DNA from: JAOUEA01 sp963734685
GTDB taxonomy: Bacteria > Actinomycetota > UBA4738 > HRBIN12
Assembly: GCA_963734685.1 (NCBI GenBank)
Contig: CAVTIC010000001.1
Location: 372,001-436,000, forward strand
Direction of reading: 5' to 3'
Length of the DNA: 64,000 nucleotides
This document shows positions 1 to 8,505 of the stretch, piece after piece. The translations under genes were made by a program, and so were the position numbers. The notes below the pieces were generated by a model. That model was not told the DNA's origin. It searched no databases and saw only the letters and a list, made by a program, of their open reading frames with translations. The stretch's first letter is position 1. Each line of letters begins with the position of its first letter.

Positions 1-240
1 CTTCATCGCGACGGGCAGGCCTTCCAGCGGCCGGATCCGCTCGCCCCGCACGTAGCGCTCGGCGCTCGCCTCGGCGGCGACCCGGGCTTCGTCACGGCGC
101 CGCTCGCACAGCGCGTTCACGGTCGTCTCGACCTCGTCGGCACGACGCTCCACGCTGTCGAGCAGGTCGATGGGCGACAGGTCGCGGGCGCGCATCGCCG
201 CGAGGGCATCGGTGGCGGTCATCTCCCAGGGCTCGGTCAT
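1..240 (-). CDS. Amidase, N-terminal fragment (runs off the left edge)
   Basis: Partial gene; only the first 80 codons lie in the window. It starts with ATG at 240 and reads leftward without a stop. The visible end, PLEGLPVAMK, matches the start of the amidase-signature fold, where the lysine of the 'GxPxxxKD' element is the first member of the Ser-cisSer-Lys triad. The preceding helix-rich stretch (residues 1-65, with SPIDLLDSVERR) is typical of the N-terminus of these enzymes, which hydrolyse carboxamides. The substrate cannot be told and the catalytic serines lie outside the window. It is divergent from the metallopeptidase at 338. Confidence 0.75.
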   Translation of the reverse strand, partial: MTEPWEMTATDALAAMRARDLSPIDLLDSVERRADEVETTVNALCERRRDEARVAAEASAERYVRGERIRPLEGLPVAMK

Positions 241-337
241 TGCGCGCAGGCTACCCGAGCCTCCACCGCCCGGGCGAACGAACGCACAGACATGCCGCGA
301 TCGACAGCGGCCTCCGCGGTTCGAGAGGATGAGTGCC

Positions 338-1291
338 ATGAAGCTTCGCCGCAGACGCAGTGCTCACGTCGAGGACCGACGGGGACAGGGTGCCGCCGGC
401 AGCGGTATGGGCTTCCCCGGACTCGGCGGAGGCGGCGGCCTGGGGCGCGGCGGCAGCCTCGGTGGTGGTGGGCTTCCGATCGGGAAGGGTGGCGGCATCG
501 GGCTGATCGTCGTGCTGATCGTGCTCGCCGTCTGCGTCGCCCCCCAGCTGACCGGCGGCGGGGGCGGCGACCTCGGCGGCGTGCTCGGAGGCGACCCGTT
601 CTCCGGCTTCGGTCAGGCGCAACCGGGCGACACCACGACACCGCTCGATCCCGACGACAGGCTCTTCGGCTTCGTGAACGCGGTGGTCGACGACGTGAAC
701 GTCACGTGGAAGGACATCTTCGCCGGCACGGGACAACGATACGAGGCGGCGACGCTCGTCGTGTTCGAAGGTCGCACCCAGACCGGGTGTGGACCCGGTT
801 CCGCGGCGACCGGACCCTTCTACTGCCCGGCCGACAGCAACGTCTACCTCGACCTCGGGTTCTTCCGTGAGCTCCGGGAGCGTTTCGGAGCACCGGGCGA
901 TTTCGCGCAGGCGTACGTGATCGCGCACGAGTACGGGCATCACGTGCAGAACCTGCTCGGCATCAACGCCGAGGTGCAGCGCATCTCACAGCAAGAACCC
1001 GACCGAGCCAACGACATGTCGGTGAGGCTCGAGCTACAGGCGGACTGCCTTGCCGGCGTCTGGGGTCATACGGCGCTGCAGCAGGGCGAGCTGTCCGAGG
1101 GCGACCTCGACGAGGCGCTCGCCGCGGCCGAGTCGATCGGCGACGACCGGATCCAGGAAACGACCACTGGGCGCATCGATCCCGAGAGCTGGACGCACGG
1201 GAGCGCCGAACAGCGCGCCAAGTGGTTCAGCATCGGATTCGACTCGGGCGATCCGGCGAGCTGCGACACGTTCAACGCCGACCCCCTCTAG
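338..1291 (+). CDS. Membrane-anchored neutral zinc metallopeptidase, YpfJ/KPN_02809 family
   Basis: A 317-residue protein. A basic N-terminus (MKLRRRRSAHVEDRRG) and a Gly-rich stretch precede one hydrophobic segment at about residues 53-72, so the catalytic part should lie outside the membrane. The zinc motif HEYGH is at residues 197-201 with the flanking sequence (VIAHEYGHHVQNLLG) typical of the family. A later LELQADCLAG block supplies the conserved Glu/Asp region. The physiological substrate is unknown. I chose ATG 338 because GAGAGG lies 9 nt upstream and MKLR...VEDRRG is the usual family start; ATG 329 is the alternative. It ends 22 bp before the convergent cysteine-synthase-like gene, with no obvious hairpin. 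Confidence 0.85.
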   Translation: MKLRRRRSAHVEDRRGQGAAGSGMGFPGLGGGGGLGRGGSLGGGGLPIGKGGGIGLIVVLIVLAVCVAPQLTGGGGGDLGGVLGGDPFSGFGQAQPGDTTTPLDPDDRLFGFVNAVVDDVNVTWKDIFAGTGQRYEAATLVVFEGRTQTGCGPGSAATGPFYCPADSNVYLDLGFFRELRERFGAPGDFAQAYVIAHEYGHHVQNLLGINAEVQRISQQEPDRANDMSVRLELQADCLAGVWGHTALQQGELSEGDLDEALAAAESIGDDRIQETTTGRIDPESWTHGSAEQRAKWFSIGFDSGDPASCDTFNADPL

Positions 1292-1313
1292 TCTGCCCTC
1301 TCGCCGACCGCCG

Positions 1314-2390
1314 CTACCGGATGAACTCCAAGCGATCGCGGTGGGCGTCGATCGCTTCGACCGTGTCGGGGTCGAGCGCGTGGTCGCGTTCGGGCTCCTC
1401 GACCTCGGGCTTCTCGCCGTAGAGCTCGCCGGAGAGGTAGCGCTGGCCGGTGTCGCAGACCACTGTGACGACGCGTCGCAGCTCGGGGTGGTGTTCGATC
1501 ACCTTGTGCACCGCGGCGACGTTGATGCCGCTCGACGGTCCGCAGAGCAGACCTTCCTCACGGGCGAGGCGGCGGGCGGTGACGAGCGCCTCCTCGGTCG
1601 AGACCGTCACGATGCCGTCCATCGCGGCGAGGTCGAGGTTCGGCGGCACGATGCCGTCACCGATGCCGGGCACGCCGTGCGTGCCCCAGGTGTGGTCGGT
1701 GATCAGCGGGCACTCCGCCGGCTCCACCGCGAACGCCAGCAGGTTCGGGTTGCGTGCCTTGAGCGCGTGCGCGACCCCGCTGATCCAGCCGCCGGTACCT
1801 TGCGCACCGACCACCGCGTCGACGCGGCCACCCGATTGCTCCCAGATCTCCTCGCCGCTCGCGAGCTGGGCCTCGGGATTGTCCGGGTTCTCGAACTCTC
1901 CCGGGAAGAAGTACCGGTCGGGGTCGGCGGCCACGATCTCCCGCATCCTCGCCAGGGCGAGATCGATGTCGGTGCCCGCGCCCGGTGTGAGCACCAGGTC
2001 GGCGCCGTACGCGCGGATCATCGTCTTCCGCTCGTTGCTCATGCCCTCGGGCATCACGATCGTGCACCGGTAGCCCTTGATCGCAGCAACCGCCGAGCAC
2101 GCGATGCCCGCGTTGCCGGTCGTGCATTCGATGATCGTCATGCCGGGCTTCAGGTCGCCACGCCCCTCCGCCTTCGAGAACATCGCGGCGTAGATGCGGT
2201 CCTTCACCGACCCGGTCGGCCCGTACCACTCGACCTTGGCGAGTACCTCCACCCCGGGCGGGACCACGCGCTGCAGGCGCACGAGCGGGGTCCGTCCGAT
2301 CGCGTCGAGCAAGGTCGCGACCTCTCCGCGGTGAGCATCCCACGTGATCGACACCGGCTTCAGATCCTTTCCGTCTTCGTCTCCGTGCAT
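1314..2390 (-). CDS. PLP-dependent cysteine synthase / cystathionine beta-synthase family enzyme
   Basis: 358 residues, fold-type II PLP enzyme. Visible motifs in order: TPLVRLQ (about 34), SVKDR with the PLP lysine at K63, the phosphate-binding TTGNAGIACS (family usually TSGNTGI), the glycine loop GTGGWISG and SSGINVAA near the C-terminus. Family members make cysteine from O-acetyl- or O-phosphoserine and sulfide, or carry out related beta-replacements; which one applies is not decided here. The first 25 residues extend beyond a minimal CysK. Its ATG (2390) directly follows the TGA of the upstream IclR gene with no spacer, so the two are almost certainly co-transcribed and translationally coupled. 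Confidence 0.82.
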   Translation of the reverse strand: MHGDEDGKDLKPVSITWDAHRGEVATLLDAIGRTPLVRLQRVVPPGVEVLAKVEWYGPTGSVKDRIYAAMFSKAEGRGDLKPGMTIIECTTGNAGIACSAVAAIKGYRCTIVMPEGMSNERKTMIRAYGADLVLTPGAGTDIDLALARMREIVAADPDRYFFPGEFENPDNPEAQLASGEEIWEQSGGRVDAVVGAQGTGGWISGVAHALKARNPNLLAFAVEPAECPLITDHTWGTHGVPGIGDGIVPPNLDLAAMDGIVTVSTEEALVTARRLAREEGLLCGPSSGINVAAVHKVIEHHPELRRVVTVVCDTGQRYLSGELYGEKPEVEEPERDHALDPDTVEAIDAHRDRLEFIR

Positions 2391-3182
2391 TCAGACCGCC
2401 CGTGCGCCGCGGTCGACGAAGCCCAGCCGCTTCGACACGGCAAGCGCCGAGTCGGCAGCGAGCTTGCCGATGCGGGGAAGGTCCACCGCCCGCATGCGGA
2501 ACGCCGGCCCGGACACGCTGAGCGCCGCGATGAGATCGCCGCCCATGCCCCGAACGGGCGCCGCGACGGCGTTCAGACCTTCCTCGAGCTCTTCCATCGT
2601 CTGCGAGTAACCGCGGACGACGATCTCGGCTAGTTGCGCGCGCAACTTCTTGACGTCCGTGATCGTCCGGGGAGTGAGCCGCGTGAGCGGCGCGCGTAAC
2701 AGCCGGTCCCGCTCGGCGTCGGTTGCGTACGCGAGCAGGACCTTGCCGTTCGATGTGCAGTGCAGCGGCGTGCGTTGCCCGACCCAGCTCACGCTCACGA
2801 TCGATCGCGTGCCCGTGACCTGATCGACGTAGACGACGGACCCGCCCGAGAGCACGCCCAGGTTCACGGTCTCACGCGTGCGCTCGGCGAGGTCATCGAG
2901 GATCGGGCGGGCGGCACGCACCAGATCGTTGCCGCCGACCGCAGCGCCGGCGAGCGAGATCAAGCCGAACCCGAGCCGGAACTTCTCCGAGATCGGGTCG
3001 CGTTCCACGAAGCCTCGCTCGGCGAGGGTGGCGATCAGCCGTGAGGCGGTTGCCTTGTGCACACCGAGCTTGCGGCCGAGCTCGGTCACCCCCAGCTCAC
3101 CGGACTCGCTGATCAGCTCGAGAGCTCGCAACGCGCGGCGCACCGACTGCAGGTTCCCGCTGCTCTCGCTCTCGTTTCGCAT
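2391..3182 (-). CDS. IclR-family transcriptional regulator
   Basis: 263 residues from ATG 3182. An N-terminal winged helix-turn-helix (about 10-70, with LGRKLGVHKATASRLIATL as recognition region) is followed by the IclR effector domain (about 80-250, with the SNGKVLLAYA and EELEEGLNAVAAPV blocks). These proteins repress or activate nearby catabolic genes in response to a small organic ligand. It is divergent from the soxB gene at 3335 across a 152-bp region and heads a two-gene unit with the cysteine-synthase-like gene, so it is a good candidate regulator of the sarcosine oxidase operon. An upstream ATG at 3209 is possible but falls after the predicted transcription start. Confidence 0.87.
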   Translation of the reverse strand: MRNESESSGNLQSVRRALRALELISESGELGVTELGRKLGVHKATASRLIATLAERGFVERDPISEKFRLGFGLISLAGAAVGGNDLVRAARPILDDLAERTRETVNLGVLSGGSVVYVDQVTGTRSIVSVSWVGQRTPLHCTSNGKVLLAYATDAERDRLLRAPLTRLTPRTITDVKKLRAQLAEIVVRGYSQTMEELEEGLNAVAAPVRGMGGDLIAALSVSGPAFRMRAVDLPRIGKLAADSALAVSKRLGFVDRGARAV

Positions 3183-3220
3183 GTCGCAACGCCCCGGTCC
3201 CGTGCGCAACCGCGCGGGGG

Positions 3221-3249
3221 ACGCTACGCCCGGCCGGAGGGCCTGTCAA
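3221..3249 (-). promoter_or_regulatory. Predicted sigma-70 promoter of the iclR-cysK-like unit
   Basis: Reading the minus strand, TTGACA (3249-3244) is followed after exactly 17 bp by TAGCGT (3226-3221). Transcription should begin near 3214, leaving a leader of about 30 nt before ATG 3182. The -35 is a perfect consensus match. Only a few tens of bp separate it from the divergent soxB -10 box at 3321. Confidence 0.6.
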
Positions 3250-3320
3250 CGCGACGGGGCTCAGCGACGACGGTTGCGTCACGCGCACCCGTCATCGCGA
3301 CGAGCGTCCGCGAGAACCCA

Positions 3321-3326
3321 TACCCT
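3321..3326 (+). promoter_or_regulatory. Probable -10 box of the sox operon (leaderless start)
   Basis: TACCCT ends 8 nt before the soxB ATG at 3335, so transcription would start at or next to the A of the start codon, giving a leaderless mRNA. There is no purine-rich ribosome site and no good -35 at the usual spacing, which fits an activator-dependent promoter, but this is an inference from spacing alone. Confidence 0.4.
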
Positions 3327-3334
3327 GTGCGGCG

Positions 3335-4534
3335 ATGGGCGAGCGCTACTGGCGTGCCGCGGAACCGAAGCCGGCCTACGACGTCGTGATCGTGGGCGCC
3401 GGCGGGCACGGCCTGGCCACCGCGTACTACCTCGCCGCGAACCACGGCATCACCGACGTCTGCGTCGTCGAGAAGGGTTGGCTCGGTGGCGGCAACATGG
3501 CGCGGAACACCACGATCATCCGCTCGAACTATCTCTGGGACGAGTCCGCCGCGATCTACGAGCATTCGCTGAAGCTCTGGGAGACGCTCGAGGAGACGCT
3601 GGGCTTCGACATGCAGTTCTCGCAACGAGGGGTGCTGAACCTCGCGCACGACCTCGGCGACGTGCGCTCGAGCGTGCGGCGCGTCGAGGCGAACCGCCTG
3701 AACGGCGTCGACGCGGAATGGCTCGACGCCGACGGCGTTAAGGGATTCGCGCCGATCGTGAACACCTCGCCCGACGTGCGCTATCCGGTGCTCGGTGGCA
3801 CGCTGCAGCGTCGCGGCGGTGTCGCTCGCCACGACAAGGTCGCCTGGGGCTACGCGCGCGGCGCCGACCGGCTCGGCGTGGACATCGTGGAACACGCCGA
3901 GGTCACCGGGTTCCTCCGTGGCGACGGCGGCAGGGTGGAGGGCGTCGAGACGTCGCGCGGCACGATCCGCGCAGAGAAGGTCGCGCTCGCGGCCGCCGGA
4001 CATACGAGCGTGCTGGCATCGATGGCAGGGCTCCGGCTCCCCGTGCAGTCGCATCCTCTGCAGGCGCTCGTGAGCGCGCTCTACGAGCCGGTGCTCGACT
4101 GCGTGGTGATGTCGAACGCTGTGCACGTGTACGTCTCGCAGGCCGACAAGGGCGAGCTCGTCATGGGCGCGGGCATCGACGCCTACAACGGGTACGGCCA
4201 GCGCGGGTCGTTCCATGTGATCGAGCACCAGATGGCGGCGGCGCTCGAGCTGTTCCCGATGTTCGCGCACGCCGCTCTGCTCCGAACGTGGGGGGGCATC
4301 GTCGATGTCTGCCCCGACGCGTCGCCGATCGTCGACCGCACGCCGGTCGAAGGGCTCTTCGTCAACTGCGGATGGGGCACCGGCGGGTTCAAGGGCACTC
4401 CCGGGTCGGGGTGGATCTATGCCGAGACGGTCGCGACCGGGGAACCCGGCGAGCTCGCGCGGCCATTCTCCCTCGACCGGTTCACCACCGGCGCGTTGAT
4501 CGACGAGCACGGCGCCGCGGCGGTCGCTCACTGA
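3335..4534 (+). CDS. soxB: Sarcosine oxidase, beta subunit
   Basis: 399 residues. The N-terminal FAD-binding Rossmann motif GAGGHG is at 21-26. The ARHDKVAWGYAR block carries H166, the position at which family members attach FMN covalently. The C-terminal GGFKGTPGSG loop completes the DAO-type flavin fold. In heterotetrameric sarcosine oxidase this subunit oxidises the N-methyl of sarcosine and passes the methylene to tetrahydrofolate on the alpha subunit, giving glycine, 5,10-methylene-THF and H2O2. First gene of a B-(MmcQ)-D-A-G operon; the genes for subunits D, A and G follow. A perfect 10-bp-arm hairpin lies immediately after the stop codon. Confidence 0.92.
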   Translation: MGERYWRAAEPKPAYDVVIVGAGGHGLATAYYLAANHGITDVCVVEKGWLGGGNMARNTTIIRSNYLWDESAAIYEHSLKLWETLEETLGFDMQFSQRGVLNLAHDLGDVRSSVRRVEANRLNGVDAEWLDADGVKGFAPIVNTSPDVRYPVLGGTLQRRGGVARHDKVAWGYARGADRLGVDIVEHAEVTGFLRGDGGRVEGVETSRGTIRAEKVALAAAGHTSVLASMAGLRLPVQSHPLQALVSALYEPVLDCVVMSNAVHVYVSQADKGELVMGAGIDAYNGYGQRGSFHVIEHQMAAALELFPMFAHAALLRTWGGIVDVCPDASPIVDRTPVEGLFVNCGWGTGGFKGTPGSGWIYAETVATGEPGELARPFSLDRFTTGALIDEHGAAAVAH

Positions 4535-4535
4535 T

Positions 4536-4557
4536 GTGCGCTTCCGGGGAAGCGCAC
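4536..4557 (+). terminator. Perfect hairpin directly after the soxB stop (terminator, attenuator or mRNA stabiliser)
   Basis: Arms GTGCGCTTCC (4536-4545) and GGAAGCGCAC (4548-4557) are perfectly complementary around a GG centre. It begins one base after the soxB TGA. No T-run follows, so full intrinsic termination is uncertain; it could reduce readthrough into mmcQ-soxD-A-G or protect the 3' end of a soxB transcript. Confidence 0.55.
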
Positions 4558-4573
4558 TGAATGGCCGGCGGTC

Positions 4574-4921
4574 GTGGGCATCCGCGCCTCCACCGTGAGG
4601 GCCTTCGCCCTCTCCCTGCCGGACGCCGAGGAACGCGAGACGTGGGAGACGGCGACGTTCCGGGTGCGCAACAGGATCTTCCTGATGTTCAGCGAGCGCG
4701 AGCGACACGCCTGGATCAAGTCCGTCCACGACGAGCAGCGGGCCTTGGTCGCGATGGACCCTGCCGCCTGGTTCGCACCGCCCTACGTCGGCCCGAGCGG
4801 CTGGGTGGGCGCCGTGCTCTCGAAGGCCGACGGGGACGAGGTGCGCGAGCTGATCACGGAGGCGTGGCGAATGACCGCGCCGAGGCGCCTGGTCGCGAGG
4901 TTCGACGGCGGGGAGGGCTGA
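4574..4921 (+). CDS. MmcQ/YjbR-like protein inserted in the sox operon
   Basis: 115 residues with a GTG start. The sequence matches the MmcQ/YjbR small-domain family (FALSLPDAEERETW near the start, FRVRNRIFLMF, then ALVAMDPAAWFAPPYVG and WVGAVLS). Members have a compact alpha/beta fold, sometimes annotated as DNA-binding, with no firmly established role. It sits between soxB and soxD, where sox operons normally have no gene, and ends 4 bp before the soxD ATG, so it is co-transcribed with D-A-G. Whether it serves the oxidase (assembly or regulation) or is a passenger cannot be told. Confidence 0.75.
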   Translation: MGIRASTVRAFALSLPDAEERETWETATFRVRNRIFLMFSERERHAWIKSVHDEQRALVAMDPAAWFAPPYVGPSGWVGAVLSKADGDEVRELITEAWRMTAPRRLVARFDGGEG

Positions 4922-4925
4922 CGCG

Positions 4926-5207
4926 ATGCTGCTGATCCCGTGCCCGTGGTGCGGACCACGCGCCGAGATCGAGTTCCGCTACGGTGGCCAGGCGCACGTC
5001 GCCTACCCGGCGGACCCCGACTCGTTGAACGACGAGGAGTGGGCCGACTACCTGTTCATGCGCGACAACCCGCGCGGTTGGTGGTCCGAGCGGTGGATGC
5101 ACGCGGCCGGGTGTCGCCGTTGGTTCAACCTCGTCCGGAACACGGCGACGAACGAGGTCGGTGCGGCCACCCCGGTCGGAGAAGATCCTCCTGAGGGCCA
5201 CGGCTGA
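4926..5207 (+). CDS. soxD: Sarcosine oxidase, delta subunit
   Basis: 93 residues, the usual length. The zinc ligands of the family are all present: C6 and C9 in CPWCG, H59 and C63 in MHAAGC. The subunit has no flavin; it packs against the alpha subunit and is required for the stable complex. Its TGA shares a base with the soxA ATG (TGATG), indicating translational coupling. Confidence 0.92.
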   Translation: MLLIPCPWCGPRAEIEFRYGGQAHVAYPADPDSLNDEEWADYLFMRDNPRGWWSERWMHAAGCRRWFNLVRNTATNEVGAATPVGEDPPEGHG

Positions 5208-7903
5208 TGGGAGCCCGACGCCTCGACTCGCCCGCCGGACACGGCATCCTCCGGTCGCATCCGCTCGCGTTCACGTTCGAAGGCACGGCGTACGAGGGAT
5301 TCGTCGGGGACACGCTCGCGAGCGCCCTGCTGGCCAACGGTGTCGACACGATCGCACCCTCGCCCCTGCGAGGGCGGCCGCGCGGCGTGTTCTCGGCCGG
5401 CGTCGAGGAACCGAACGCCTTCGTCGAGATCTCTGCCCCCGTCTTCCGTCCGATCGTGCCGGCGACGGCGGTACCACTCGTCGACGGGCTGGTCGCGGTG
5501 CCCCGACCGGGCGTGGGACGCCTGCCCCCCGACGACGCCGGCGCGCCCGCCGCTCGTCACCGACACGTGCACGTCGAGACCCTCGTGGTCGGCGGCGGCA
5601 TCGCCGGGCTCCGCGCGGCATCGGAGGCGGCGCAGGCAGGCGACCGCGTGATGCTCCTCGACGAGCGGTCGTGGCTCGGCGGCACGGCCACGAGCGGCGA
5701 CGAGGTCGACGGCGAGGCGGCGCTGGGCTGGGTGGCGACCACCGGCGCGGCCCTGGCGTCGGCCTCCCAGGTGACGGTGCTCACCGACGCGACCGCGCTG
5801 GGCGTCTACGACGATGGCTACGTGGTGGTCCACGAGCGGTCGGCGCCGGTCGAGGCCGTGCATCACGTGCGGGCGGGCCGGGTCGTGCTCGCGACAGGCG
5901 CACACGAGCGACCGATCGCGTTCGCCCGCAACGACCTGCCGGGCGTGATGCTCGCGTCGGCCGGGTGGCTGTACGCCGACCGCTTCGGGGCGCTGCCCGG
6001 CGAGCGCGCCGTGGTCTTCAGCACGAACCATGCCGGTCACGAAGCGGCCCTGGCGCTCTCGCGCGTCGGTCTCGACGTCGCCGCGATCGTCGATCCCGGT
6101 GAGGGAGGGCCGGCGAGTGACGCCGCTCGTGCCGAAGGGATCGACGTGCGCACCGGATGGGCGGTGACGAGCGCCGGCGGCGACCCCCGGGTGCGATCGG
6201 TCACGATCGCCGGACCGGGTGGAGCGGTCCAGACGCTCGAGGCGGACCTCGTGCTCGTCTCCGGCGGTTGGAACCCGGTGGCGCAGCTCTGGCGGGGCAT
6301 CGGCGGAGGGCTTCGATGGGACGCCGACCGTGCCTGTTTCGTGCCCGACGGCCACGGCCCGCCGTGGCTCTCGATCGCGGGCGCGGCGGCGGGCGAGGTT
6401 CCCTCGAGCGTGCCACACTGGTATACGCCCGCCGAGGATCTGTCGGAGCATTTCGTCGACCTGCAGCGGGATTCCACCGTTGCCGACGTGCTCGACGCGG
6501 TCGGACACGAGTTGCGGTCGACCGAGCACGTGAAACGGGCGACCTACATCGGCACCGGGATCGACCAGGGGCGGACGAGCGGCGCACTCACCGCCGCGAT
6601 CGTGAACCATGCCTGGGGCGACGGTCCGGGCGCGCAGGGCCCCACGAACAGCCGCCCGCCATACACACCGGTCCCCTACTCGGTGCTGGCCGGACACGAC
6701 CGCGGACCCCTCCTCCTCGACCCGGTGCGCACGACGCCGATGCACGCATGGCACGAGGAGCGTGGAGCGGCGTTCGAGAACGTCGGCCAATGGAAGCGCC
6801 CTTGGTACTTCCCGGTCGCAAGTGAGTCGATGCACGAGGCGGTCGAGCGCGAGTGCCTCGCCGTGCGCCGCACTGTCGGCGTGATGGACGCCTCGACCCT
6901 CGGCAAGATCGAGCTGATCGGCCCCGACGTCGGCGTCTTCCTCGATCGGCTCTACACGAACCGGATGTCGACGCTCGCGGTTGGCGCGATCCGATACGGG
7001 CTGATGCTCGGACTCGACGGTATGGCATCCAACGACGGCGTGGCGATGCGCCTGGCCGACGATCGCTACCTGATCACGACCACGACGGGCGGGGCCGCGA
7101 AGGTGATGGATCACGTCGAGGAGTGGCTGCAGACCGAATGGCCGGACCTCCGCGTCTACGCCACGAGCGTCACGGAGCAGTGGGCAACCATCGCGGTCAA
7201 CGGCCCGAAGGCGCGCGATGTGCTCGGCGCGCTCGGCACAGACATCGACCTCGACGCCGCGGCGTTCCCCTTCATGACGTGGCGCGACGGTGACGCCGCG
7301 GGCATGCCGGCCCGAGTCGCCCGCGTGAGCTTCAGCGGCGAGCTCGCCTACGAGATCAACGTCGCCGGACACCTCGGCCTCGCGATGTGGGAGGCCGTGC
7401 TCGCCGCCGGCGACCCGCTGGGGCTCGTGCCGTACGGCACCGAGTCGATGCACGTGCTGCGCGCCGAGAAGGGGTTCGTGATCGTCGGCCAGGACACCGA
7501 CGGCACGGTCACCCCGCACGACCTCGGCATGTCGTGGATCGTCCGCACGGACGACTCCGACTTCATCGGGAAGCGCTCGCTCAGACGGTCCGACACCGCG
7601 CGCTCGGATCGGAAGCAGCTCGTCGGCCTGCTGCCGGTCGACCACGACCGATGGCTGCCCGAAGGCGCCCAGGTCGTCTCACCCGAGCACGCCGACGTCG
7701 CGCCGCCGGTGCCGATGCTCGGTCACGTGACGTCGAGCTACCGGAGCCCGGTGCTCGGTCGCACGTTCGCGCTCGCGATGGTCATTGGAGGCCGAGCCCG
7801 CGTCGGCGGACACCTGGTCGCGCCCACGCTCGACGGCCCGATCGAGGCCGAGGTCACCGCCCCGGTCTTCTACGACCCGGAGGGAACGCGCCGTGACGGC
7901 TGA
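5207..7903 (+). CDS. soxA: Sarcosine oxidase, alpha subunit
   Basis: 898 residues, slightly shorter than the usual 960 or so. Order of domains: a ferredoxin-fold N-terminal domain without cluster cysteines (FTFEGTAYEGFVGDTLASAL, RPRGVFSAGVEEPNAFVEI), a dinucleotide-binding domain starting with VVGGGIAGL at about 126, a central region with HVKRATYIGTGIDQGRTSG that replaces the BFD-type cluster loop of related oxidoreductases, and a C-terminal aminomethyltransferase (GcvT) domain from about 510 that binds tetrahydrofolate. This is the canonical cluster-free, O2-reducing arrangement. It contrasts with the second SoxA homologue at 11811-14405. It overlaps soxG by 11 bp. Confidence 0.93.
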   Translation: MGARRLDSPAGHGILRSHPLAFTFEGTAYEGFVGDTLASALLANGVDTIAPSPLRGRPRGVFSAGVEEPNAFVEISAPVFRPIVPATAVPLVDGLVAVPRPGVGRLPPDDAGAPAARHRHVHVETLVVGGGIAGLRAASEAAQAGDRVMLLDERSWLGGTATSGDEVDGEAALGWVATTGAALASASQVTVLTDATALGVYDDGYVVVHERSAPVEAVHHVRAGRVVLATGAHERPIAFARNDLPGVMLASAGWLYADRFGALPGERAVVFSTNHAGHEAALALSRVGLDVAAIVDPGEGGPASDAARAEGIDVRTGWAVTSAGGDPRVRSVTIAGPGGAVQTLEADLVLVSGGWNPVAQLWRGIGGGLRWDADRACFVPDGHGPPWLSIAGAAAGEVPSSVPHWYTPAEDLSEHFVDLQRDSTVADVLDAVGHELRSTEHVKRATYIGTGIDQGRTSGALTAAIVNHAWGDGPGAQGPTNSRPPYTPVPYSVLAGHDRGPLLLDPVRTTPMHAWHEERGAAFENVGQWKRPWYFPVASESMHEAVERECLAVRRTVGVMDASTLGKIELIGPDVGVFLDRLYTNRMSTLAVGAIRYGLMLGLDGMASNDGVAMRLADDRYLITTTTGGAAKVMDHVEEWLQTEWPDLRVYATSVTEQWATIAVNGPKARDVLGALGTDIDLDAAAFPFMTWRDGDAAGMPARVARVSFSGELAYEINVAGHLGLAMWEAVLAAGDPLGLVPYGTESMHVLRAEKGFVIVGQDTDGTVTPHDLGMSWIVRTDDSDFIGKRSLRRSDTARSDRKQLVGLLPVDHDRWLPEGAQVVSPEHADVAPPVPMLGHVTSSYRSPVLGRTFALAMVIGGRARVGGHLVAPTLDGPIEAEVTAPVFYDPEGTRRDG

Positions 7904-8450
7904 CGACCTCGCGCGAGATCCGCTCGCGCGCCGTCTCGGCGACCTCGCGGGCGTCGCCGATCGAACCGGAGGCCGGGTCACGCTGGAGCACATGCCGTTC
8001 CTCGCGCAGGTCTCGCTCCGCCTCGACCCGTCGCTTGCCGACCTCGTGCCGATCCCGTTGCCGCTCGAGCCGAACACCGCCCGGGAAGAAGGGCAACGAG
8101 CTGCGCTCTGGCTCGGTCCCGACGAGTGGCTCGTGCTCGGACCCGCCCACACCGGCGGCGAGATCATGGCCGAGCTCGACAGGGCGCTGGAAGGATCACA
8201 CCGCTCGGTGACCGACGTGAGCGCGAACCGTGTCGCGATCGAGCTCGGCGGTCCCGATCGGCTCGAGCTGCTCGCAAGCGGCTGTCCGATCGACCTGCAT
8301 CCACGCACTTGGCGAGCGAGCATGTGCGCGCAGACGTTGTTCGCCAAGACCCAGGTGATCCTGCACGAGCGGGCAGACACGACCGGAGTGCTGGTGCGGA
8401 CCTCGTTCGCGGGCTACCTGATCGATCGCCTGATCTCGGGCCTCGCCTAA
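7893..8450 (+). CDS. soxG: Sarcosine oxidase, gamma subunit
   Basis: 185 residues from GTG 7893, which has GGAGGG 8 nt upstream and overlaps the end of soxA. The sequence shows SoxG features: LGPDEWLVLG, a central SVTDVSANRVAIELGG block and a C-terminal RTSFAGYLIDRLISG. The gamma subunit wraps the GcvT-like part of alpha and closes the tetramer. Its stop codon falls inside the first copy of a 19-bp tandem repeat. Confidence 0.9.
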   Translation: MTADDLARDPLARRLGDLAGVADRTGGRVTLEHMPFLAQVSLRLDPSLADLVPIPLPLEPNTAREEGQRAALWLGPDEWLVLGPAHTGGEIMAELDRALEGSHRSVTDVSANRVAIELGGPDRLELLASGCPIDLHPRTWRASMCAQTLFAKTQVILHERADTTGVLVRTSFAGYLIDRLISGLA

Positions 8451-8490
8451 CACCTCGGGCCTCGACTAACACCTTGGGCCTCGACCACAC
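8436..8490 (+). repeat. Three-copy 19-bp tandem repeat over the soxG stop codon
   Basis: Copies: 8436-8454 (TCGGGCCTCGCCTAACACC), 8455-8473 (one mismatch) and a partial third copy 8474-8490. The first copy contains the soxG TAA, so the gene's 3' end has been duplicated twice. It looks like slippage or a small duplication; no function is evident. Confidence 0.8.
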
Positions 8491-8505
8491 GCTAGAGTCC
8501 GCCGG

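Noticed and set aside
170..337. Longer N-terminus for the YpfJ-type metallopeptidase starting at 170
   Set aside because: It would overlap the divergent amidase gene and adds a Pro/Arg-rich stretch unlike the family; ATG 338 has the ribosome site and the expected first residues.
5048..7645. Long antisense open frame across soxA
   Set aside because: The product is His/Arg/Asp-rich with no domain, as expected for the reverse frame of a high-GC gene whose codons favour G/C at the third position. The same reason removes 11472-13697 (+), 14735-16465 (+), 25763-28417 (+) and 38599-40839 (-).
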